NCBI GenBank assembly: GCA_006226495.1
Contig: SBGU01000058.1
Coordinates: 1-64,000 of the forward strand
Origin: Alphaproteobacteria bacterium
GTDB taxonomy: Bacteria > Pseudomonadota > Alphaproteobacteria > Sphingomonadales > Kordiimonadaceae
Reading direction: 5' to 3'
Length of the DNA: 64,000 nucleotides
Part shown: one piece after another, positions 58,362 through 64,000 of the stretch
Position numbering within the stretch: position 1 is the first letter of the stretch
Layout of the letters: every line of letters starts with the position of its first letter
The notes under the pieces: generated by a model
Told to the model about the DNA's origin: nothing
The model's database searches: none
What the model saw: only the letters and a program-made list of their open reading frames with translations
Made by a program: the position numbers and the translations under genes

Positions 58362-59689
58362 GCCGCCTTGCCTTCAAGCCGTGCCAGTACCTTGTCGCGG
58401 CCGATGAAGGGCAACAGGGCCGCCATGTCTGGGCCATGGTCCTGCCCGGTCAGCGCCTGACGGAGCGGCATGAACAGCCCCCTGCCCTTGACGCCGGTTT
58501 CGGCCTTGATGACATCGGTCCAGGCTTTCCAGCTATCGGCGGTCAACGCGCCCGCCGGCAGCAGTTCCGCACATTTGGCCATATGGGCCGCGTCTTCGAT
58601 GATCGGGGTCACGGGGCCGTTGATGATGGCCAGCCATTCGCGAATATCCGCCAGCTTGTTCAGGTTCGGCTTCACCGTTTCCCACATGGCTTCATCAACA
58701 CCGTCAAGCCGGTCGGCAACGACGGCGTAGGGTGTCATGTGCAGGATCTTGGCGTTCAGGTGCTCAAGGTCTGCGGGGTCCAGCTTCGCGGTTGCGCGGC
58801 CGAACTTGCCAAAATCGAACGCATCAATCAGCGGCTGGGCTTCAGCAAACGGCTCGATGGCCTCGCTGGTACCCACGCGGGCCAAGAGCGACACGATGGC
58901 CATGGGCTCAAGGCCGGCTTCATCGCGATATTCGCCGATCGACATGGCGCCGTAGCGTTTGGACAGGCCTTCGCCGCCCTTGCCGGTCAGGAGCGCAAAG
59001 TGCGCCATCTGCGGCACGGTGCCGCCAAGGGCTTCAAAAATCTGCACCTGCACGGCCGAGTTGGTCACATGGTCCTCGCCGCGCACAATGTGGGTAATGC
59101 CGTAATCGACATCGTCCACCACGCTCGGCAGGGTATAGAGATAGGAGCCGTCTTCGCGAATCAGAATCGGGTCGGACAGTGATTCGAGATCGATGGAAAC
59201 ATCACCGCGGATCAGGTCCGTCCAATCAACCCGGCCCGGGGTCTCGAGCCGGAAACGCCAGTGCGGCCGGCGGCCTTCGGCCTCGAACGCGGCCTTTTCG
59301 GCGTCGGTGAGGCTGAGGGCGGCGCGGTCATACACCGGCGGTTTGCCGCGACCGAGCTGGATCTTGCGTTTCATCTCCAGTTCGTCGGCGGTTTCATAAC
59401 AGGCATAGAGCCGGCCATCGGCCTTCAGCTTCTCGACAACGGCGTCATAGCGCGCGAACCGGTCGGACTGGCGGAAGGTTTCGTCCCACAGCAGGCCAAG
59501 CCAGGTCAGATCGGCCTTGATGGCGTCTTCGTTTTCGACTGTCGACCGTTCGGTGTCGGTATCGTCGATCCGCAGGAAGAAGGTGCCACCCTGCTGCCGC
59601 GCGAACATCCAGTTCACGAGGGCGGCGCGGATGTTGCCCAGATGCAATTTGCCGGTGGGCGACGGGGCGAAGCGAACCTTGACAGTCAT
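58358..59689 (-). CDS. gltX: Glutamyl-tRNA synthetase
   Basis: Class I synthetase of 443 residues with HLGN (16-19) in SPTGKLHLGNIR and a variant KMSKS motif, GLSKR. Many alphaproteobacteria have two GluRS genes, one serving tRNA-Gln, so this could be either; the C-terminal anticodon domain is full length. First gene of gltX-cysS-trmJ. Confidence 0.94.
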   Translation of the reverse strand: MTVKVRFAPSPTGKLHLGNIRAALVNWMFARQQGGTFFLRIDDTDTERSTVENEDAIKADLTWLGLLWDETFRQSDRFARYDAVVEKLKADGRLYACYETADELEMKRKIQLGRGKPPVYDRAALSLTDAEKAAFEAEGRRPHWRFRLETPGRVDWTDLIRGDVSIDLESLSDPILIREDGSYLYTLPSVVDDVDYGITHIVRGEDHVTNSAVQVQIFEALGGTVPQMAHFALLTGKGGEGLSKRYGAMSIGEYRDEAGLEPMAIVSLLARVGTSEAIEPFAEAQPLIDAFDFGKFGRATAKLDPADLEHLNAKILHMTPYAVVADRLDGVDEAMWETVKPNLNKLADIREWLAIINGPVTPIIEDAAHMAKCAELLPAGALTADSWKAWTDVIKAETGVKGRGLFMPLRQALTGQDHGPDMAALLPFIGRDKVLARLEGKAA

Positions 59690-59747
59690 TGTCTTTTATC
59701 CAGTCAGTTATTTTGCCTGTGATGGCAGTAAGTTAATGGTGGCAGCC

Positions 59748-61421
59748 CTAGCTGTCCCTGCGCGCGCTGCGGAACCCGTTGGTGATGGGATAGCGCCGGT
59801 CGCGGCCAAAATTCTTGCGAGTGATCTTCACACCCGGCGGCGCCTGGCGCCGCTTGTATTCGGCGATGTACAGCAGGTGCTCGATCCTTGCAACCGTTGA
59901 TGCATCGTGCCCGCGCGCGACAATATCGGCGACCGACATTTCTTCGTCGACCAGACAGCGCAGCATGTCATCCAGCGCATCATAGGGCGGCAGGCTGTCT
60001 TCGTCCTTCTGGTCTGGGCGCAGTTCCGCAGTCGGCGGCTTCGAGATCACGTTATCCGGCATCACAATACCGTCGGGGCCCAAGGCGCCCACGGGCTTGT
60101 GTTCGTTGCGCCAGCGCGACAGCTTGAACACGTCTGTTTTGTAGACATCCTTCAACACGCTGTAGCCACCGCACATGTCGCCGTACAGGGTGGCATAGCC
60201 TACCGACATCTCGGACTTGTTGCCGGTGGTGAGCACCATCTTGCCGAACTTGTTCGACAGCGCCATCAACAACACGCCGCGCAAGCGCGACTGGATGTTT
60301 TCCTCCGTCGTGTCTTTTTCGGCCCCTTCGAACAGGGCATCCAGCATGCCGTCAAAGGCATCCACGCCCTCGCGGATGCTGACAATATCGTATCGCACGC
60401 CCAGCGCCTTGGCGCACTCTTCCGCGTCGCCCAGGCTTTCGCCGGAGGTATAGACGGACGGCATCATCACGCAGTGAACCTTGTCGGCGCCCAAGGCATC
60501 GACAGCCACCGCCGCCGACAGCGCACTGTCGATGCCGCCGGACAGGCCGAGAATCACCCCGGGGAATCGATTCTTTTGCACATAATCGCGAAGACCAAGC
60601 ATCATGGCCTGGTACATGGTTTCCAGTTCGTCTGGCTGGTAACCCTGATGGCGGGTATCGCACACAAACCAGTCATCGCCCCGGCTCCAGCGGGTCAGAA
60701 GGCCCTGCTCGCGCCAGGCATCCATCTGCACCGGCACCTTCCCGTCAGCCGCCATGACATAACTGGCGCCATCGAACACCAGTTCGTCCTGCCCGCAAAC
60801 CTGGTTGCAGAACACCAGCGGCAGGCCGGTGTCCTTGACCCGGGCCCGGGCATGTTTCTGGCGCTCTGGCGCCTTGTCCTGCTCATAGGGGCTGCAGGTG
60901 GGCACCAGCAGAATTTCGGCACCGCGGTCCGCCAAATGGTTGGCAACTGAGGGGAACCACATGTCTTCGCAGATCATGACCCCCAGCTTCACGCCCCGGA
61001 ACTCGATCGGTTGCGGCAAAGGACCGGCGTCGAACACACGCTTTTCGTCGAACACACCATAGTTGGGCAATTCGTGCTTCAGCCTGACCGCCGCGATGCG
61101 ACCGCCATCCAGCAACAGCGCGGCATTATACAGCCGGCCTTCCTGCACCCAGGGCGCGCCGACGATCAGGCCCGGCGCGCCGTCGTCCGACGTGATGTCG
61201 GCCAGGGCCTCGATGGCCTGCGCGACGGTGCGCACAAAATAGGGTTTCAGCACCAGGTCTTCGGGCGGATAACCGGAAACTGAAAGCTCGGGTGTCAGCA
61301 CCAGGTCGGCGCCCGCCGCCATGCCGTGCGCATAAAGCCCGGCAATGCGTTCCGCATTCGCCTGCACCGCACCAACCGTGGGGTTGAACTGTGCCAGATA
61401 TATGGAAAGTTTGTCGCTCAT
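59748..61421 (-). CDS. nadE: Glutamine-dependent NAD+ synthetase
   Basis: 557 residues. The N-terminal nitrilase-type glutaminase has the triad Glu45, Lys115 and Cys151; the C-terminal synthetase has the P-loop SGGIDS (293-298). It makes NAD+ from deamido-NAD, ATP and glutamine. The start ATG at 61419-61421 follows family alignment; the frame is open 44 codons further. It is divergent from the LysE gene. Confidence 0.96.
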   Translation of the reverse strand: MSDKLSIYLAQFNPTVGAVQANAERIAGLYAHGMAAGADLVLTPELSVSGYPPEDLVLKPYFVRTVAQAIEALADITSDDGAPGLIVGAPWVQEGRLYNAALLLDGGRIAAVRLKHELPNYGVFDEKRVFDAGPLPQPIEFRGVKLGVMICEDMWFPSVANHLADRGAEILLVPTCSPYEQDKAPERQKHARARVKDTGLPLVFCNQVCGQDELVFDGASYVMAADGKVPVQMDAWREQGLLTRWSRGDDWFVCDTRHQGYQPDELETMYQAMMLGLRDYVQKNRFPGVILGLSGGIDSALSAAVAVDALGADKVHCVMMPSVYTSGESLGDAEECAKALGVRYDIVSIREGVDAFDGMLDALFEGAEKDTTEENIQSRLRGVLLMALSNKFGKMVLTTGNKSEMSVGYATLYGDMCGGYSVLKDVYKTDVFKLSRWRNEHKPVGALGPDGIVMPDNVISKPPTAELRPDQKDEDSLPPYDALDDMLRCLVDEEMSVADIVARGHDASTVARIEHLLYIAEYKRRQAPPGVKITRKNFGRDRRYPITNGFRSARRDS

Positions 61422-61563
61422 AGCCCGCGCTTTTACCCTGCTTCCGGAAGCCGGACAAGCCCAACTAATCCGTCGGCTGCAGGAATGTCGCTTGTGGGAA
61501 CGGCGCGACCTGATAAAAGAAAATCCCGGCCAGGTTTCAAACCTTTCTTTCAAGGATCAAGAT

Positions 61564-62196
61564 ATGCCGGATTTTTCCACATTGATGCTGTTTTTCGCCG
61601 CCTGCGTGGGCCTGACCATCATGCCCGGGCCTGACATGCTGCTGATTGCGTCCCGCAGTGTCAGCCAGGGCAAGGCTGCAGGTTTCCTGACCTACGCCGG
61701 CATTGCCGCCGGCTGTTATTGCCACGCGCTTCTGGTGGCCTTCGGCCTCGCGCAACTGTTTGTGCTGGTACCGGTCGCCTATGATGTGGTGCGCATCGCG
61801 GGTGCGGCTTATCTCCTGTATCTCGCGTGGCAAACTCTGCGCTCGAACGATACGACGGGCGAGGCTCAAGCACCGGTCGCCCGCATCCGAAAACGCCGCA
61901 TCTTCAGCCAGGGACTTCTGACCAACCTGCTGAACCCCAAGGTGGCGCTGTTCATGCTGGCCCTGCTGCCGCAGTTCCTGCTGCCTGAAGCCGGTTCTGT
62001 GGTCCTGCAGGCCCTTGTGCTGGCCACGATCCTCAATGTGGTCGGCCTCGTGGTCAATGGCGCGATTATCCTGTCGAGCAGCCACCTCTATCGCCGGCTT
62101 GCCGGCAAGGGTACGGGCAGCAAGGGCCCGCGCTATTTCCTCGCCACCATCTTCGCCGGCCTCGCCCTCCGGCTCGCGTTCGACAGCCGCGACTGA
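61564..62196 (+). CDS. LysE/RhtB family amino acid exporter
   Basis: 210 residues with about six hydrophobic segments and the family N terminus TIMPGPDMLLIASRSVSQGKAAG. The substrate is unknown. AAGGA lies 8 bp before the ATG at 61564; the open frame from 61345 antisense to nadE is unlikely to be translated. A single-gene unit converging with the DAHP synthase gene. Confidence 0.9.
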   Translation: MPDFSTLMLFFAACVGLTIMPGPDMLLIASRSVSQGKAAGFLTYAGIAAGCYCHALLVAFGLAQLFVLVPVAYDVVRIAGAAYLLYLAWQTLRSNDTTGEAQAPVARIRKRRIFSQGLLTNLLNPKVALFMLALLPQFLLPEAGSVVLQALVLATILNVVGLVVNGAIILSSSHLYRRLAGKGTGSKGPRYFLATIFAGLALRLAFDSRD

Positions 62197-62203
62197 CAAA
62201 AAA

Positions 62204-62230
62204 CGGCGCCGCCTGTGAAAGGCGGCGCCG
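62204..62230 (-). terminator. Terminator after DAHP synthase
   Basis: A perfect 10-bp stem, CGGCGCCGCC/GGCGGCGCCG, is followed on the minus strand by TTTTTTG. It may also help stop the convergent LysE transcript. Confidence 0.75.
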
Positions 62231-62259
62231 CTTCTAACGCTTTGTAACTGTTGCCCGCT

Positions 62260-63633
62260 TTACGCCGCGGCTTCTGCCGCCAAGGCTTCGCGTTCTTCCT
62301 TCAGGGCTTCGGCAAGCTGGAAGGCGAGTTCGATGGACTGGCTGGCGTTCAGGCGCGGGTCGCAGTGGGTGTGGTAGCGGCTTGAAAGCCCCTCTTCCGT
62401 GATCGCGACGGCGCCGCCGATGCATTCGGTGACATTCTGGCCCGTAAGCTCGAGGTGAATGCCGCCCGCATAGGTGCCTTCGCCCCGGTGGCAGGCAAAC
62501 ACCTGCTTCACTTCCTTCAGCACCCGGTCAAACGGGCGGGTCTTGAGGCCGAGGGACGAGGTCTGGGTGTTGCCGTGCATCGGGTCGCACGACCAGACAA
62601 CCTTGCGGCCTTCGGATTTCACGAGGCGCAGGAACTTCGGCAGATGTTCTTCAACCTTGTCGGCGCCAAAACGGGTGATCAGGGTCAGGCGCCCTGCCTC
62701 GTTTTTGGGGTTCAGGGTGTCCATGAGGCGCATCAGGTCGTCCGGCTTGGTCGACGGACCCACCTTGCAGGCAACCGGGTTGGCGATACCGCGCAGGAAT
62801 TCGATATGGGCGCCGTCCGGCTGGCGCGTGCGGTCGCCGCACCACAGCATGTGGGCCGACGTGTCGTACCAGGCGCCCGAGGTGCTGTCGATGCGGGTGA
62901 GCGCCTGCTCGTAACCCAAGAGCAGCGCTTCGTGCGAGGTATAGAAATCGGTGCCCTGCAACTGTTGCACGCTGTTCGGGTTGATGCCGCAGGCTTCCAT
63001 GAAGGAAAGCGCCTCGCCGATCCGGTCCGCCAGTTCGCGGTAGCGTTCGCCGGCGGCGCTCTGGCTTACGAAATCGAGGTTCCAGCGGTGCACGGACACG
63101 AGGTTCGCGTACCCACCCTGCGCGAAGGCGCGCAACAGGTTCAGGGTCGCGGCCGACTGGCTGAAGGCCTTCAGCATGCGCGCGGGATCAGGCACACGCG
63201 AGGCTTCGTCGAACGCCGGGCCGTTGATGATGTCGCCGCGGTAGCTGGGCAGCGACACGCCATCGATGGTTTCGGTGTCGGACGAGCGCGGCTTGGCGAA
63301 CTGACCGGCCAGCCGGCCAACCTTCACCACCGGGCAACTGGCCGCAAAGGTCAGCACCACCGCCATCTGCAGCAATACGCGGAACGTGTCGCGGATGTTG
63401 TTCGGGTGAAATTCGGCAAAGCTCTCGGCACAGTCGCCGCCCTGCAGCAGGAAGGCCTTGCCTTCCGCCACCAGCGCAAGCTGTTTCTTCAGGTTGCGGG
63501 CCTCACCGGCAAACACGAGCGGCGGATAGCTCGAAAGCTCCTCTTCCACACGTTTTACCGCATCTGCGTCCGGATACTCGGGCACCTGTATTACGGGCCG
63601 TGTTCTCCAGCTATCGGGGCGCCATTCACTCAT
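62260..63633 (-). CDS. aroG: Class II 3-deoxy-7-phosphoheptulonate (DAHP) synthase
   Basis: First enzyme of the shikimate pathway, plant-type class II, 457 residues. Signatures are [11 protein letters not shown] (metal cysteine), [11 protein letters not shown] and [10 protein letters not shown]. The start ATG at 63631-63633 has AGGA 6 bp upstream; an in-frame GTG is just before it. Monocistronic with a terminator. Confidence 0.96.
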   Translation of the reverse strand: MSEWRPDSWRTRPVIQVPEYPDADAVKRVEEELSSYPPLVFAGEARNLKKQLALVAEGKAFLLQGGDCAESFAEFHPNNIRDTFRVLLQMAVVLTFAASCPVVKVGRLAGQFAKPRSSDTETIDGVSLPSYRGDIINGPAFDEASRVPDPARMLKAFSQSAATLNLLRAFAQGGYANLVSVHRWNLDFVSQSAAGERYRELADRIGEALSFMEACGINPNSVQQLQGTDFYTSHEALLLGYEQALTRIDSTSGAWYDTSAHMLWCGDRTRQPDGAHIEFLRGIANPVACKVGPSTKPDDLMRLMDTLNPKNEAGRLTLITRFGADKVEEHLPKFLRLVKSEGRKVVWSCDPMHGNTQTSSLGLKTRPFDRVLKEVKQVFACHRGEGTYAGGIHLELTGQNVTECIGGAVAITEEGLSSRYHTHCDPRLNASQSIELAFQLAEALKEEREALAAEAAA

Positions 63634-63831
63634 CACCTGTCCTCGGCTTTTACTTTCACATGTAACAATATTTCAGAAATGCATTCATTTGCGCAATTTC
63701 CGAAACGCCTATAAATCATGGCCCGAAGGCCCGTGCAAGGCATTTCGGCAAAAAACGGCGATTTCCAGCCCTATATCAGGCATTGAAAAGCCTTGCCTCA
63801 CACCATTTCTAACCTGTAGCTTCAGGCCACC

Positions 63832-63860
63832 TTACGGAGGGCCGCCTACCCTTTTATTAT
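63832..63860 (+). promoter_or_regulatory. Weak candidate promoter before the gph-like gene
   Basis: TTACGG (63832-63837) and TATTAT (63855-63860) are 17 bp apart, 60 bp before the start at 63920. Only the -10 element is good. The rest of the 283-bp gap (63634-63919) shows no gene. Confidence 0.3.
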
Positions 63861-63919
63861 AGGGTCCAGATGGCACTTTGCCCAAAAAGCTTTTTTCAAT
63901 AACTGTGAGCAAGTCTTTC

Positions 63920-64000
63920 ATGCCCCGTTTCCCCGCCCGGAAAATCATTTTCGACCTTGATGGCACGCTTGTCGAATCCGCGCCCGACCTGTGGCAGGCC
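63920..64000 (+). CDS. gph: HAD-family hydrolase, phosphoglycolate phosphatase-like (5' part)
   Basis: Only the first 27 codons are in the window. The product begins MPRFPARKIIFDLDGTLVES and shows the HAD motif I DLDGT with the nucleophilic aspartate. The context IIFDLDGTLVESAPDLWQA is typical of Gph, but the remaining motifs lie beyond 64000, so the substrate is not certain. Confidence 0.75.
   Translation, partial: MPRFPARKIIFDLDGTLVESAPDLWQA

Noticed and set aside
63634-63919. Small RNA (6S-like or tmRNA) in the gap before the last gene
   Set aside because: No long conserved hairpin, no tRNA-like end and no terminator could be seen.

Overview
This is 64 kb of gene-dense, GC-rich chromosome from an alphaproteobacterium. 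The evidence is a set of neighbourhoods that are typical of that class: tig-clpP-clpX-lon-hupB; the chaperone/yceD/plsX/ihfA/merR block; a rib-nusB-thiL chain headed by glyA and nrdR; a C4-type 5-aminolevulinate synthase (hemA); and MucR- and LdtR-type regulators. The order cannot be fixed from sequence alone; a Kordiimonas- or Rhodospirillales-like lineage would fit. There is no phage, insertion sequence, transposon, CRISPR array or plasmid gene. Nearly everything is core metabolism or information processing.

Layout. 1-9.1 kb (all minus strand): tRNA-Val, HU, Lon, ClpX, ClpP, trigger factor, tRNA-Leu, the NAD(P)HX repair enzyme and tRNA-His. 9.1-11.3 kb: the nitrogen-control pair glnB-glnA behind a clear sigma-54 promoter and an NtrC-like site. 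11.3-18.1 kb: two small uncharacterised proteins, parE, a flavin monooxygenase, a hydrolase and a DEAD-box helicase. 18.1-25.5 kb: a crotonase, mlaE-mlaF-radA, cvpA, purF, an SDR and a VOC protein. 25.5-28 kb: a small regulon of a TetR repressor, a cupin and a crotonase that share a palindromic operator present three times, plus a VOC protein. 28-33.6 kb: the methylmalonyl-CoA mutase operon mutA-mutB-meaB followed by a glutathione transferase gene.

33.7-41.5 kb: a TauE/SafE exporter, tRNA-Pro, a Rieske protein with a large helical C-terminal region divergent from a SufR-like Fe-S regulator, then merR-ihfA-plsX-yceD-ubiquinol-cytochrome c chaperone, and bamE. 41.5-51.6 kb: H+-pyrophosphatase, then one long minus-strand chain rpiB-glyA-nrdR-ribD-ribE-ribBA-ribH-nusB-thiL-fliL. 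51.8-55.6 kb: mucR, then hemA, ldtR and hemB. 55.6-64 kb: trmJ-cysS-gltX, nadE, a LysE exporter, class II DAHP synthase and the start of a phosphoglycolate phosphatase-like gene.

No wholly new system stands out. The best leads are the Rieske/helical protein with its SufR-like partner, the three-operator TetR regulon, a 178-residue protein ending in a CheZ/FliM-like receiver-binding peptide, a MucR that has lost three of four zinc ligands, and a RibBA whose second domain has lost its zinc cysteines. Start codons were chosen by Shine-Dalgarno spacing and family alignment, so several genes begin downstream of the longest possible reading frame.
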